A stretch of 64,000 nt of DNA, from contig JBCAMK010000010.1 of the NCBI GenBank assembly GCA_038503065.1, forward strand, positions 2,002,512 through 2,066,511. The letters are read 5' to 3'. A program made the translations under genes and the position numbers. Origin of the DNA: Paragyromitra xinjiangensis (Eukaryota; Ascomycota; Pezizomycetes; Pezizales; Discinaceae). Below are positions 1-12,391 of the stretch, piece after piece. A model generated the notes under the pieces. The model worked only from the letters and a program-made list of their open reading frames with translations. It was not told the DNA's origin and ran no database searches. The stretch's first letter is position 1. Each line of letters begins with the position of its first letter.

Positions 1-838
1 AAACGAACATCGTTTTTAGATAGCAACTGCCAGTTTTTGAGGCACTCCTGACGAGTGAAAATTGCCCAATGCTATTAGCTTGAAGCCGTATGCCTCGATA
101 CCTCGCGATGCATGACGTCCAGACTCACCACATCAGCCGAGGCACTCACTGGTCCAAAAAAACCACCCGAAAAACCATCTCACCGCAAAATAGATGTGTA
201 CCTAGGCGACCGCAGATGTCTATCCCATCAGAAGCTCGAGATCGAAACCTGCGATCCCAATGGACTATATGTCCCCTAGAGAGGATGACGCTGAATGAGG
301 CATGGCTTCTGCGTGGAATAATTACTTCCTCTGCGACTCTTCGGCAAATGGCATCCCTATCTAACGAAGACGACGATAGTAACCTATTTCTTGATTACGA
401 GTCCGTTTTATGTGACTTTGGATCCTTAACATTCCATTGAAGCCGACTTTTAGACCCATATCTAAATGGTATTTTACCACCAAGAATTAGTTTCTCGTTT
501 TAAAAAGCCTTCCATGTAGCAAAGACCTATCCGAAGCTAAACTAAAATCCCCTGATTTATTCTTACAGAAAGTATCTCACCGAGGTGACATCATGAAGTA
601 GATTTGTAGAGCCCGTAGCCCTAATCTATCGCAAATCATCTCCAAAATCATCTGTACTATATCATAAGAACTAGATATGTGACAGCAAAGGAGTGTTATA
701 AAGGAGTGCCTATCTGCCCTCCGGTTTGGTGCCCTCAACAATTCCCGAGTAGTTCACAACGTACTTCTCAGTTTCTCTTTTTTAAATCCACAATCTTTTT
801 CTCCAAATTAGGATCACATTCATTATCACGATATCAAG
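1..838. other. Intergenic, left edge, with promoter of the next gene
   Basis: I see no gene I can support in the first ~690 bases. A plus-strand reading frame at 90-440 has no recognisable domain and unremarkable composition. A TATAAAGG motif at about 697-704 lies ~140 bases upstream of the start codon at 839, and the stretch between them is C/T-rich, as in fungal core promoters. Confidence 0.5.
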
Positions 839-1533
839 ATGCAGTACTCTACAAAGGTCGCTCTTTTCATTTCAGCGCTAATGGGGGTTGCCTCGGCTGC
901 GTAAGTGTTTAGTCTTTTCTGATATTATCTTGGGTAGCAAACTAACACTTTGATAGGCCTTCCGGCATCCAATATCCCCAGAAGCCCCAGTACTACCCCA
1001 GGGAGTACTACAACAACTACTTCCCCAACTCCAACGGATACCAAAACTACTACCCGTACGTTACGTCTAAGCCGAACTTCTACAACGCCTACGAGAGGCA
1101 GCAGGAGTACGACGCTGCGATCGCCGCCAGCGATAACGAGAACGCGAATGCGAACGAGAACCTCGCTGGTGCCAAGTCCGAGAACGCCAACGAGAACGCC
1201 AACCTTGCAAAGGGTGGTGAAGCGTTCGGCTTCGGTGCCCTTGAGAGCGACAACAGGAACTTGCTCGCCAACGAGAACAACATCGAGGTTGCCAACGCCA
1301 ACAAGAACGAGCTCGGTGTCGAGGTAGCCAACTTCAACGCCAACGACAACACTGCCCAGCAGGAGTCCGCGGCATTGGCTGAGGTTCAGAGCGAGGATTT
1401 GGCCTTCTTCGAGGACTTTATCGAGAATGAAGCCGATAACCTGAACGCCAATGAGAACCTGAACGATAACTACGACAGCAACAGAAACCACGGCTCGCAT
1501 GGTCGTGGCCACTGTGGATTTGCTGGCCATTAA
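839..1533 (+). CDS. Secreted Asn/Glu/Ala-rich repeat protein
   Basis: Two exons, 839-900 and 957-1533, give 212 residues. The 56-nt intron starts GTAAGT, has an ACTAAC branch site and ends GATAG. The first exon encodes a signal peptide (about residues 1-20, hydrophobic core VALFISALMGVASA), so the product is probably secreted. Residues ~25-65 are rich in Tyr, Asn and Pro (PQKPQYYPREYYNNYF). Residues ~80-200 are a low-complexity run of degenerate Ala-Asn-Glu-Asn units, ending in a His/Gly tail. No enzyme motif is visible. A structural, adhesive or cell-wall role is possible but is inference. Antisense and +1 frames are also open because of the GAN/GCN codon bias; they are shadows. The first exon matters: without it the protein would lack its signal peptide. 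Confidence 0.85.
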
Positions 1534-3734
1534 GCTAGATTGTCCATGTTGTTGCTTTAGTTGAACTTGTACGTATAGGGCTTGGGTTACGCAATTAGCC
1601 CTCCGTTCATATCTCTATTGCTATTACTTGCCTATTTTATTTCTTAGAAGTTAGATGTAAAAAGAAAAGCGGGACGTAAAAGTTGATTATGTAGTAGAGC
1701 ATGGTCGCTTTGAACCCCCAATAATACACTAGTATTTTTGGTAATCTTCCTTGAGAGCAAACTGTGAATGTCTCCGTTTTCGTTTTCGGGCTATTTTAAT
1801 CATTTCTTCCCGTGGAAGTACTGAAACGAGTGATTTAAGGTGATCCAGGGAGATAAGCTAAACTCGAAAGAACGTAGCACCTATAAGCCAACCATAACTC
1901 GAATAGTAAGTGCCAATTTGACATCTCGCTTATGCAAAAGTTTATCTCATCTTACGTGCAGAAAAAGTCTAAATCCAATAGTCATTATCTTTCGATGAGC
2001 TTCCAGAACTATGAGATCTTAGTAAGTACCACAACCCAGATGGTTGGATACACTTAATCAATCAATCAACTAACCAATATATCCGACCAGTCATCGAGTG
2101 ATAAGTCATGTCCAATCGCCGAACATAAGCTACTCCACTGGGTGTGAATGCTTCTTAAGCAATATGTACGTATAAATTGTGCCCACTATTGCTATCAAAT
2201 TGAGAAAATGATTAACTATCCACCTCTAAAGCTAACTCTCCATCACCATAACTACTCCTATGGCACATTAATCCGCCAACTAGGAGCGCTCCATGTAGCA
2301 TTCATCACCAAAGCACCTGCCAATCAAGCCATATTTCACTCTTCAGCTTGAGCGAGAATACGCCTACGTCCCTACCAGCAATGAGGAACCAGTCCCCGCC
2401 GAACCGAAGTAGACGTTAGTACTGCTCTGCTATCCTGCTGGAATGAAATTAAATTCATAGGCTTCAAACTACGCCTCGATAATCCACATTTCCGGTTCAC
2501 AGGGAATACTTGACCAGAGTATCCTCGTATAGCGGAGGTGTTGGATCAGTTGTGCACTATGTTTAAGATTATTCATTTGACAAACATGATAGGTGCGCAC
2601 TATAGCGGAAGGACCTGGCGTTTCCCACGATATCTATAGGGCTATTTATAGAGTTCTATATCTGATAGTTGCGGAGAAGAGACTAGAGCAGAGATTGAAG
2701 TTGCGTGGAGTGGGATGGATCATACTGTAAAACTTTAGAAAGAACTCACGACGGCTATTGTCTATGATAGATTTTTTAGTGGAGAAAGAATAATAGGGAA
2801 ATGACTTTCGGGGAATCATGAAAGCAGAGGTGGGAATGCAGTGCTATGAAAATAGCGCCACAAGAAATAGGGTTGAGTAAGTGAAATTCGTTAAACCACT
2901 AGAAACACCATCAGTAAAGCAAATGGCGAACGCGCTACCAGTAGATGAAATGGCATCAATTAGACAGGGAATTAGAGAAGAAGTTGCGATTGTAATCTGC
3001 CAGAAAAACGGGAATCTAGATCTGTTTTACGGCAGATAAACATTTCGAAACCGACCCAGACACCGATTATGAGTAATTAAAACGAGAAAAAGAAACCAGG
3101 GCCAATAGCAGCAGAAGAAAAGGAGACAACATGCACATAAAGCGAAACACAGAAAAACAAAAAAGATCACCATGTGATGTAATGTGATATGGTTCCTGCA
3201 CTCGCACTCGTGCCAGCATCAAAGAGTGGGAGTGGAGCAGATCTCGGTCGGAACCGACTGCCTTTCGGGAAGAGATCTCTTGGGGGAGAGATAGAGGGAT
3301 ATCCTCTACCTACCCTGTCTTTTTTTTCCACCTCGTCACCCCCCACATGTAGCTGAGCCTCAGTGCATCTCTAGGGTTAGGTTTCGGACCCTCCACCTCA
3401 TCCCATTCTGATGGCTGTGGCCGACGTTGACCGAAGAGAATTCTTGTCTCTCGGCTCTGGGAACGCCGTTCCCGCTTAGAGGAGCCCTCTCTTGAAAAGA
3501 AAATTCTCATTGCTATACTTAACACTATGTCTGCTCGCCGTCATCCACAGCCCTGGATTTTTTCTTTTTTTCTTTTCCGTTCATACTATTGTTGGATTCT
3601 TTCCCGTGATTTGCTTTTTTTCTTTGCTCTCCCCTTTTCGCCTGATCGCCTTTGTTGGATAAAGCGATAACGCAAAGAAAATTTGACGAAAGCGAAAGGA
3701 AGGAAGAGAAAAACAACCCTGAATCTGACTAGCC
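1534..3734. other. Long intergenic stretch
   Basis: No convincing gene. Short open frames at 2148-2351 (plus) and 3310-3916 (minus) lack domains and a plausible intron structure. The last ~200 bases before 3735 are T/C-rich on the plus strand, which fits the promoter and leader of the asparaginase gene. Confidence 0.45.
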
Positions 3735-6414
3735 ATGTTGACTGTTTCCTCCGTTACTACGAGGACGAACACTCCCGCTCCCGGTTCCCCGACTCGTGCG
3801 ACGTATCCGCCAGATGTACTCCATGCAGCAGTTGAGGAAGAGAAGATGGCCGAGAGCAGGGTGTTGCTTATCATGACAGGTACTTTCCTCTTGAAACGTT
3901 TCGGAGTTGTTATCATCGCTGGAGAAATGCTGATCTGGGTCCTGGAATCTCCAAGGGGGAACTATCTGCATGGTTCGGAGTCCGAACGGTTACGTTCCGG
4001 TATGCATAACATAGTTTTCGCTAGATATGATCAATTGGATGTCCTCGGAATACTGATTCGGTGGCTTTACAGGCAACTGGGTTCTTGGATTCTTGTCTCA
4101 AGCCACAGCCGTCGTTCAATGATGGGTCGCCCATTAAGCAGATACCGGTTATGGTTGGCGATGGGGAGATCCAGATGTTTGATACCCTACGTATGTTTGT
4201 TTCTACTTGTTTGCCCGTCGGATTTCTTACAGAATTTAGGTACACCACCGTCTAAACACTCCCGTCGCATTCGTTTCGCAGCACTCGAGTTCTCGCCACT
4301 ACTCGATAGCTCTAGTATCAACGCCAAAGGATGGGGAGAGATTGCACGAGCTATCCAGCGGAACTACAAACTATTTGATGCGTTTGTGATTCTGCATGGG
4401 ACAGACAGCTTGGCTTACACTAGTTCTGCCCTAAGCTTTATGGTCAGCAATCTGGGGAAGCCGGTCATCTTGACCGGCTCTCAGGCGCCAATGTCAGAGC
4501 TCCAGAATGATGCTACGGATAATTTACTGGGCAGTCTCATCATTGCGGGGCATTACATGATTCCGGAGGTCTGCTTATTCTTCAACCATAAGCTATTCCG
4601 TGGAAACCGGTATTACTCCCCTCTTTAGCTTTTCTTGTCCTTTGCTGATTCTTCTCCCAAAGCGCAACCAAGACGAACGCCCATGACTTTCACGCTTTCA
4701 CTTCTCCAAACTTCCCCCCACTCGCGAGGGTGGGGATATCGGCGAATATTAACTGGCCACTGATCGAGCGCCCCTCCACGATGCAGCCATTTTCCATCCA
4801 GACAAGGTTGTCAACAGCTCATGTGGCATGTCTGCGGATCTTTCCAGGAATCTTGCCAGAGATGGTGAGAGGCGTGTTAGGGCTGAGAGATCTGAAGGGA
4901 TTGGTGCTGGAGACTTTCGGCGCCGGGAATGCGCCAGAGGATGATGAGCTGATTGGAGTCTTAGAGGAGGGAGTAAAGAAGGGCGTGGTGATTGTCAATG
5001 TTACCCAGTGCCAAGTGGGAACTGTGAGTCCATTGTACGCGTCTGCAACAGCATTGGCGAGAGCTGGCGTGGTGTTTGGTTTGGATATGACAAGCGAAGG
5101 TATTTCCCCTCTTGCCCAGCCATTTTGTCTTGACGATCTTTCTGTTTTCCGCTTTTCCGAGCTGTCTCCTTCCTCCTATGGCCTGTCGGTTTTTCCCGGT
5201 GATCGTCCCCAGGATTGTTTCACGTCTCCACCTTGATTTCGAGTCTTATCGTTATCTTCGTTGCTTTTTCGGTTATGGCTACCCTGTTTACCGGGAAATG
5301 CTTAACTGAACGTCAGGAACAAACTCCCGTACCGTACCACACGCCGGGGGCGAAATCCTGACCTGATCTGCAGTGGCGATGGAGTAGAACTGACATTTCG
5401 GTGGCAACGATCCAGCTGCTCTCACAAAGCTGTCGTGTCTCTTGGCGAATCCGTCTCTCAACGTCGACGACATCCGGAAACAGATGTCCCGTTCCATTCG
5501 TGGAGAGTTGACGGAACAAGCCGAAATTCACTTTTCACACCCGAACTCGTTCCTGCCGCCAAAGCTGTCAAGCTTGACGGCGTTGGGTTATGCGATCGCG
5601 AGTGGGAATCATGAGGAGATTGTGGCAATCCTAAAGGAGACCAAGGAGTTTCTGCTAAACGAGTTTGATTATTCAGGAAACACACCATTGGTAAGTGGTA
5701 TTTTTATGATAAATTGTTTGTTTCGCCGAATGTTTTCTGCAGTGCTGTCGTGTTTTCTTGCTTTCATGTTGTCCCACGCGGAAAAGTTGGTCACAAGGGA
5801 GTTACTCCTTTGTCGGTTGTGTTTGCAGATCTTTAGACCACTTTTCGGTCTTTTGCGCTTCACGATGTTCTGCGTCATGAATCCTGGTTACTTTTTTTTT
5901 TCTGTCGTTACATAATGTGTTGGTCCGTGCCGTCTATTGGCGCTGCTTGCCCCTCCCCCACACTCCTTCCTTTCCCCGGAATCAGGATATTCTTTCTCTT
6001 ATTCGCCTAGCCAAGTCTTTTTGATCCGGTGATGTTCCATTTATCGCCCAAACGAATCGCAAATCGTTAACAAGGCACGAACAGCACCTAGCGGCCACGT
6101 GCACCAATATCGACATTCTTCGTGACTTTCTCTCTCGGGGCGCGTCAGTGCACCTGCGTAACCGTGACGGCAGGACGCCGCTGTTCCTGGCTGCCGAAGC
6201 GGGGATCGAGGATAATGTAAAGCTGCTAAAGGAGAGTGGAGCGCATCTACATGCAGATGAGGTGGAGTTAGCGATGTTGCTTAAAGCGAAGGCTGAAGAG
6301 GCTGCTACCCATGGTAATGGTGGCAATAATGGGAATAATGGGAATGGTGGTACCAATGGGAATGGGAATTCTAACGGGTGTAGGGTTAGGTGTTGGAAAT
6401 TTGCGGGGGTTTGA
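3735..6414 (+). CDS. L-asparaginase with C-terminal ankyrin repeats
   Basis: Seven exons (3735-3879, 3956-3999, 4073-4190, 4240-4609, 4663-5099, 5416-5690, 6085-6414) encode 572 residues. It hydrolyses asparagine to aspartate and ammonium. Two catalytic blocks are visible: TGGTI with nucleophile Thr51, and HGTDS with Thr157-Asp158. The blocks ILTGSQAPM, NDATDNLLGSLIIAG, FFNHKLFRGNRATK and LETFGAGNAP are family signatures and are restored across the splice junctions. Residues ~395-540 carry ankyrin-type repeats (TALGYAIASGN, TPLHLAATC, TPLFLAAEAG), the arrangement of the 60-kDa asparaginase/lysophospholipase family. The last residues form an Asn/Gly-rich linker ending in WKFAGV. No signal peptide, so intracellular. 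Start is the first ATG in frame (3735); Met at 3846 is an alternative. Introns 5 (316 nt) and 6 (394 nt) are unusually long; the other four are 49-76 nt. Confidence 0.92.
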
Positions 6415-6863
6415 GCACCTAAGGTACTGTACCTGGTTAGATATCTGGGCTCCCTGTCTTTTTTTTTTTTTTGCTTTTCTGTACTTCCTTCGTTCTTTAC
6501 CACAATTGTTTTTTCTGCCTGTTTTTGTTATACCCCGAATTGTGACAACTGCCGGATGTGCCTTTCCCTTCTTCGAGTAGATCAAAAAGTAACACGACGA
6601 ACTTCCTCACCCGCCTACCGTGCATAAGATGCTATTCCAAGTCCACTCTAAGACACCACCTGATTGACGGGTGAACCAGGTGCTGATTTACGTGGGGTAG
6701 ATGCATCTATCCGTGGTGGGCCGAGGATAGATGGAAGTCCCCACCAAGGTACACTATGGCTAACTAAATCCACTTTATTTTTAATTATTTTTGTTGATCA
6801 AAAAGTATGTAGCGATCAGAACTGAAGGCGGTCAAAGAATAGCCGCCAACGGTTATTTTTCTT

Positions 6864-7223
6864 TTAGGTAGTTGAATACCCATAGTTAGAGGGGTGTGCT
6901 GTTCTCTGATAAGATGATAAGATATCAAAGCGTTTCGCGCACCTCCCCTTTTCCTGGTCGGAGATGACCTTCATCGTGATAAAGTATGGGTTGTGCTCAT
7001 TCGTCCTGATACCGACAGTCTGGTACTGCCAGGGATCCCGACTGGTTATCTGTAACAGTAATGTTCCGGATCTGGATACCTTCCCGATTGAGGGGGTTGT
7101 AATCGTCAAACCAGACAGGGGAATGTTCTCGACCTTTTCCTCGGAGCAATCAGAGGTCTCGCTCAACGACGTGTCGTGCACTTGTATGATACGCTCAGTC
7201 GCTTAATCGTTTTCATCGTCCAT
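6864..7223 (-). pseudogene. Possible stop-interrupted small coding remnant
   Basis: On the minus strand an ATG at 7223-7221 opens a frame of six codons, meets TAA at 7205-7203 and then runs open for about 112 more codons to 6864. The open part has ordinary amino-acid composition (for example SETSDCSEEKVENIPLSG and DPWQYQTVGIRTNEHN). I do not recognise the family. It could be a small gene disabled by one stop, a gene whose first exon I cannot place, or chance. No splice pair that removes the stop is visible between the ATG and the TAA. Confidence 0.25.
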
Positions 7224-8400
7224 CCCACGTTACGTACTCTTGACACGAGATTTGGAAAGGTTTGAAAGTTCTAAATCCCACAGTCGTGGGATGGGGATGT
7301 CCGTCATTGACCAGCTAAGTACAGCTTTCAGCTCCGCTGCTAGAGTGCAAAGAGCAGGCCACTTGAGAAAGAAGAAGTAACCAGGCACACGCTTACCTAT
7401 AGCAAACGTCTCGGCCCTTTTTTTTTCTCCCTACTCTTTTGTTGCAAAATGGAAAGTCACGATGATTTGGCTGCCATTACATCCGGGGTAGGAGCCAACC
7501 AGGCATGGGGAAGTGGCTGCAGGACGTTGAGATTTGACTGAAAGGATGGTGGGTTACATAACAACCGCATGCAAACACCCACGCCGCATAGCCTTGTGAC
7601 CCGAACCCGGGGGTTGTGGTTGTTTTTTTTTTTTGTTAGTTTTTTTTCTCCTCCTTGCTTGCTCACTCACTTGCTTGTTCGTTCGGTTTTGGAACACCAC
7701 TGGAACACCAGCTGGACTGGGGAAAGACTTATCGTGAAGTTCCTCAGTCCGCCACGCACGGGCCCTCGTGGAGGGATCTCGCCCTGTGCACAGCAGATAG
7801 AGTATCTACGATACCTACTCCGGAGAGTACATACATAAATCCCCTTGCAATTGAGTATGTAAAAAACACTGGGATAAAGCGGAGAAAGCGCCATGTGTTC
7901 GAATACTTTGAGATAATGGTTCCATCATGCCCCATATCTCTGTCCGTACCCAAAGCACTTCGGAGAGCCCGCCAAGATGGTAGCCTCCCTTCGCGTCGAA
8001 CGGTCGCAACGAGGACTAGTTTTCCGCATGGGTTTGAGCTCTGCGCAAGTTCCAACAGCGCGACGTCTGCTGACTTGAATTTTTCTTCTCGTTCCTGCCT
8101 GCCTGCCCAGGCAAGCCCACGAGGATGAACCGCCATGGCTGGTGGGTCGGCTGTTACGTAAATCTACCGCTGCCGTTCAACTGGTTGCTGCTTGATTGAT
8201 TGACCCTGTCTGTTGCCTCTGCCTGCCTCCTGTTGTCGTCAAAAGGAAAAAGGAAAAAGGAAAAAAGGCTGAAAAAAAGAAGCAGAAGAAGGAGCATCGT
8301 GTCTTTTGTCAACCCACGAGAAAGAGGATTTCCAATTTCCCTGCCTTTGAAGGAGGTTGGACGAATTGAAGATGAAAAATTGCATTGGGACTCCGAACTG

Positions 8401-8442
8401 GACTGGACCGGACTGGACCGGACTGGACTGGCTGGACTGGTC
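8401..8442. repeat. GGACTGGACC-type minisatellite
   Basis: Short tandem array of a ~10-bp unit (GGACTGGACC, then GGACTGGCT variants), about four copies. It lies in noncoding sequence upstream of nmrA. Confidence 0.8.
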
Positions 8443-9046
8443 TTTTGCCATTGCTCTTCAAGGGTTTGTAATATGGCCTCTTTGGCTCAGTCAGTCAATT
8501 ACCTACAGGTGTGCACGCAGCATGGGGAGACAGGCAGACAGACACACGTCATTGCTAGCGGATGTTGAGGCTGGAAGCTCAGTTCACGTGTAGGCAGGCG
8601 GGCAGGTAGCAGAGAAAGACACGATGAACGGAAGGGTACATAACAGAGGACCACCGGGCGGAGGGCGAAAAGGGGAAGAGGTTGGTGGAAGACAGCATTA
8701 ACATTGCCATTAACATACCGGAAGCTTCTTCGGTTGACCGCGATAATTATTACTCCTTCACCGCCACCAATATCGAGGAAGAATCTTGCTCAATTGAGTG
8801 ATAGGGAGTGAGCGAGTGAGCAGGTGAGCCATAGCGTCATTCATCGTGGTGATTACCTTACTGTACATACATAGTTCCAGACGAGATGATTCTCTTTCTC
8901 GTTCTCGTTCTCCCTCCCTCTCTCTCCCTCCTCTCCTGGTATAAGAACTAACTTGATCGACCCAGGTATCCCCAGCAGCTTCTAAGGACCCCTCGGTTGT
9001 ATTGCAGGAGAAAACCCATTCCCGACCCTAGCGGATAGTAGCGCCC

Positions 9047-9086
9047 GTCTTGTCTTGTCTTGTCTTGTCCTGTCCTGTCCTGTGCT
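9047..9086. repeat. (TGTCT/TGTCC)n pentanucleotide array
   Basis: A run of TGTCT units followed by TGTCC units, about eight copies, inside the pyrimidine-rich region upstream of nmrA. Length may vary between strains. Confidence 0.8.
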
Positions 9087-9672
9087 TGTTAGACGCGAAC
9101 TCTGGTTACTTGCAGGAGCAAAGAAAAGTTTATTATATATCCTTTTCATCCCTTGCACCTCACCTCCCACAACACAACCCTTTACCCCTCGACCCCGCCT
9201 TTTTCTTTCTCTTCTCATCAATCCTCCTGTTCTTCCTTCTCTTCCTCTTCTTCTCTCTAGGTTGCTATTTGAAGCCCCCAAAGGTTCATTGAAAGAACGG
9301 ATAAAGCAAGAGGGAGGAAGAGAAACCCTATTGTACTATTCTGGGGTGGTGACGGCGTTGACGATCTTATCTCGACTTCTCCCTTCATTGTTTACCTCCT
9401 TTTCCATCGTTTCTGGTTCCCTCTTTTATCTCTTCTCTCCTGCTCTGGTGTAGAAGTTTTGATTGATTGTTTCGTTGCTGGTGTTTGCTGGCTTTGTTGC
9501 TGCTGCCGCTGGCTGCTGCCGATCTGTTTTTGCACCTGCATTCCTCGATCCCTCTATACTTGCTTTTCCCATTCTCCATCCTCTATTATCAACAATCCCA
9601 TCTTGTTTCGCTCGGCAACCGAAACCCCATCATCCCACTTTCCCCACGTGCTCGGCTAGGCCAAACTATTGA

Positions 9673-10908
9673 ATGCCCAGGAAAACTGCCCAAGCTGGTC
9701 CTCGCCCCTCCGCCATCGTCATTGAACCCCACATGACGGATTCTGAACATCTTCCAACCGCTGCGAAGCCGCAAAAGGTCATTGTCGTCCTCAATGCCAC
9801 CGGTCGACAAGCTTCCAGTGTTGTCCGTGTAGCTTCCGCTGTGGGCTACAAGGTGCGCGCTCAGCTCCGTTCCCTGTCAAAGGATCTACAGCTATCGGCA
9901 GAGCTCTCACAGCTCCCCAACGTAACTCTTATCGAGGGCAGTTTGGATGACGCAGAATTCGTATCGACACTATTTGTTGGCGCCCAGTACGCATTCGTCA
10001 ATACAACCCCCTACTCATGGACGGACGAGGTAGCTACGGGGAAGGCGCTGGCATTGGCGGCGCACAAGGCGGGGATCAGACACTACATTTTTTCATCGTT
10101 GACAGATCACTCCACACACGACCCTGCACTAGCGCCGTTACCTCTATGGGCGACAAAATTCACCGTCGAGCAGTACATTCGGCAGCTGGGAATACCCTCA
10201 ACTTTCGTGTATGTCGGGTGCTACCATAACAATTTTTCGTCAAGACCGTATCCACTATGGCAATTGACACCGAAATCCGATGGGAGCTTCGTATGGAAGG
10301 CGCCATTTCCACCAGACTACCCCATCCCATTCATCGACACGGAACACGATCTCGGAGCAGCAGTGATTCAGATATTGAAGGATGGTGTCAAGAAATGGGG
10401 TGGACAAAGGTATGCAGCTTTTATTTATCGCCCAATTTTAGAGCTTCATGAGAAATCACTCAAATGAGTGGCTGCCAATAATTCCAAATCCCAATTTTTA
10501 TCTCGATCAATAGTTATCTCTGGTTCGTTTATCTGACATTTATGTAGGATTCCACTTGCTTTTGAGGTTCTCACCCCCCTACAAGTCTGTCATCGTTTCA
10601 GCAAAGGCCTCGGACGGCCCGTCAACTACCAACCACACCATCTGGAAATCAGCATCCCTATCCCTGCCGGCTACCGTGACCAGTTGGAAGGCATTGTCAA
10701 TGTCCTATGCGAGCAAAGAGCACCCTACTTTAGACCAGAAATGGAACAAACTTGTCCAGCGCTGTCGAGGCAGCTATGGCCAGGTTGGAGGGGAATGGAA
10801 GAATATGCAAGGGAGGTATGGCCTATCGAGGAACGAGCAAATGGAGCTTCATGGATTCAAAGTGGTATTGCAACTCCGATGAGTGAAGGGATGCCAGAAT
10901 CGGAGTAA
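9673..10908 (+). CDS. nmrA: NmrA-like negative regulator of nitrogen catabolite genes
   Basis: Two exons, 9673-10409 and 10548-10908, encode 365 residues; the intron is 138 nt. NmrA is an NAD(P)-binding Rossmann-fold protein of the atypical short-chain dehydrogenase family. In Aspergillus and Neurospora it binds the GATA activator AreA/NIT2 and holds it off when ammonium or glutamine is plentiful. The sequence keeps the family's N-terminal VVLNATGRQASSVVRVA dinucleotide-binding block, the YIFSSLTDHS and KFTVEQYIRQLGIPSTFVY blocks, and DTEHDLGAAVIQI. Exon 2 restores RIPLAFEVLTPLQVC. There is no dehydrogenase YxxxK, as expected for a redox sensor and not an enzyme. Met at 9733 is a possible alternative start and would give a length nearer to Aspergillus NmrA. 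The long leader suggests regulation at transcription or translation. Confidence 0.92.
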
Positions 10909-12259
10909 TCGGCTGGGAGTGGTGGATGAGAGCGCCTGAAGATGGTTCATACGGCGTCTATACATTAGGATAGAAAAAAAGCACTTTTACTCCGGGTTGG
11001 AATGTGTCTTCGGCATATTTTTCTTTTATCGGGGGGTTGGAAGGCATCATTGGGGTGGCTTGGCGGGGAATCCGGAAGCAAAAAGTTCTGTTTTTCTTTT
11101 TCGTTTCCATTTTCGTTTTGTGGTTTTTTTTTGGGGGTGTATTATTTTTCGTCTCATGGTCTCTCTACTCCTTTTCGGTTTTTTGTTTTCGGTTTCTATT
11201 GTTTATTTTGCTCTTTACGGCTGCTAATGCCATTGGGGCCGGTTTTTTGCGTAACTCTTGCCCTTTCTGGGGCTCGTGACTCAACTATCATATTTGTTGT
11301 CTAGGGTACTACCTTAGCCTATGTCTGGGGTTTATCTTCTTCATTGGTTCTAGAGAACCTGGAGGAGAACAAAATATCAAACAAATCGGGGAACAAACAA
11401 AAATTCCATTGTGGGAAATACCGAGCATCAACCTGGGTCCCAAAGCTATTTCCTTTTTGAACCTGAGTGCTAAGAACTTTACTAACTCAAATATTAAGGG
11501 GTAAACACCTATACTCCAGAGGACTTATAGACGGGGAGCTCTGCCTGATGATCACGTACTGCCTAGATAGAAATAGGCTACATGATACTGAACACATCAT
11601 GATCAGCCAAAAGAGAGTTGATGGCGAAAACGAAAAAGAGGACAAAAGCAAGAAATCAATAACAGCTACTTAGGCGACACCGCAAATTCTACCCATCCAG
11701 GTAACGTCCCTACGATGCCTGCCGGCACTTCTCCTTAGTTAAGCACCCCAGATTCAGTACGCGAGTTTTGCTTTTTACCCCACATTCTCACCACTAGCCG
11801 AGTGCGGGGTAAGCTAAGGTACCCATTTAGTACATCACATCTTCGTTCCTAAGGTATAGCGATCGATCGGGTTAACTAAGGCCTCACGGTTCTCACATCG
11901 ATAATTAAATCTACACCACCTTATCCATGGTGTACATCACATAGATGTGCCGCTTTTGGATTTTTGTTATGTGTAGTGTTGAATTCTATCGCTATAGGTG
12001 TGTAAAAGGGAACACATGCAGACACGATGTGCCAGCTTAATGGCTTTGAGTAATCGGATAATAACTTTCTGCAACGCGCGATGCACGATGCAATTGCGCT
12101 GTTAGAGGCCACAGGTTACTTTGCGATTCCCTCCATGCACTCAGGCAGGGCTCGGAGATTTCGGAACCAGTTGTTCGAAATCTATTGATCCCTTTCTCCC
12201 TCTTCCCCTAGCGAGAGACGGCTGATCCAGGGCAAAGGTTCGATATGCCGGATGCCGAG

Positions 12260-12389
12260 TACAGTCGCATCTCGCTATGCCGGAACTCAGTATGCTAAAT
12301 CCTTTGCTGTCCCGTATCTTTTGGGAAAACTTGCTATCCCGTACGAGATCTACTGTATTCTGGGTGTCCGGCATAACGAGGTGACTGTA
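12260..12389. mobile_element. 130-bp MITE-like element, Tc1/mariner-pogo type ends
   Basis: The plus strand begins TACAGTCGCATCTCGCTATG and ends CATAACGAGGTGACTGTA. The two ends are imperfect inverted repeats of ~24 bp (ACAGTC..CTCG.TATGCCGGA), each bordered by TA, the target-site duplication of Tc1/mariner and pogo elements. The 80-bp interior is noncoding and contains two inverted copies of a GATACGGGACAGCAAA-like motif that also recurs downstream. Non-autonomous; no transposase. Confidence 0.6.
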
Positions 12390-12391
12390 TT

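Larger units (their letters stand above)
6415..9672. other. Long intergenic region and pyrimidine-rich leader of nmrA
   Basis: No secure gene. A perfect hairpin (ATCCCAC, 4-nt loop, GTGGGAT) lies at ~7277-7294. Overlapping open frames at 7655-8136 on both strands look like chance. From ~8880 the plus strand becomes strongly C/T-rich with long CTT/TCC runs up to the nmrA start, typical of fungal promoters and 5' leaders; the leader could be several hundred bases long. Simple repeats in it are listed separately. Confidence 0.5.

Noticed and set aside
925..1530. 201-residue minus-strand frame, Val/Leu-rich, opposite the secreted protein
   Set aside because: It is the antisense of a GAN/GCN-biased repeat gene; the plus strand has signal peptide, intron and promoter.
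7655..8136. Overlapping 130-157-residue frames on both strands
   Set aside because: No domain or splice context; the region is probably promoter or leader sequence of nmrA.
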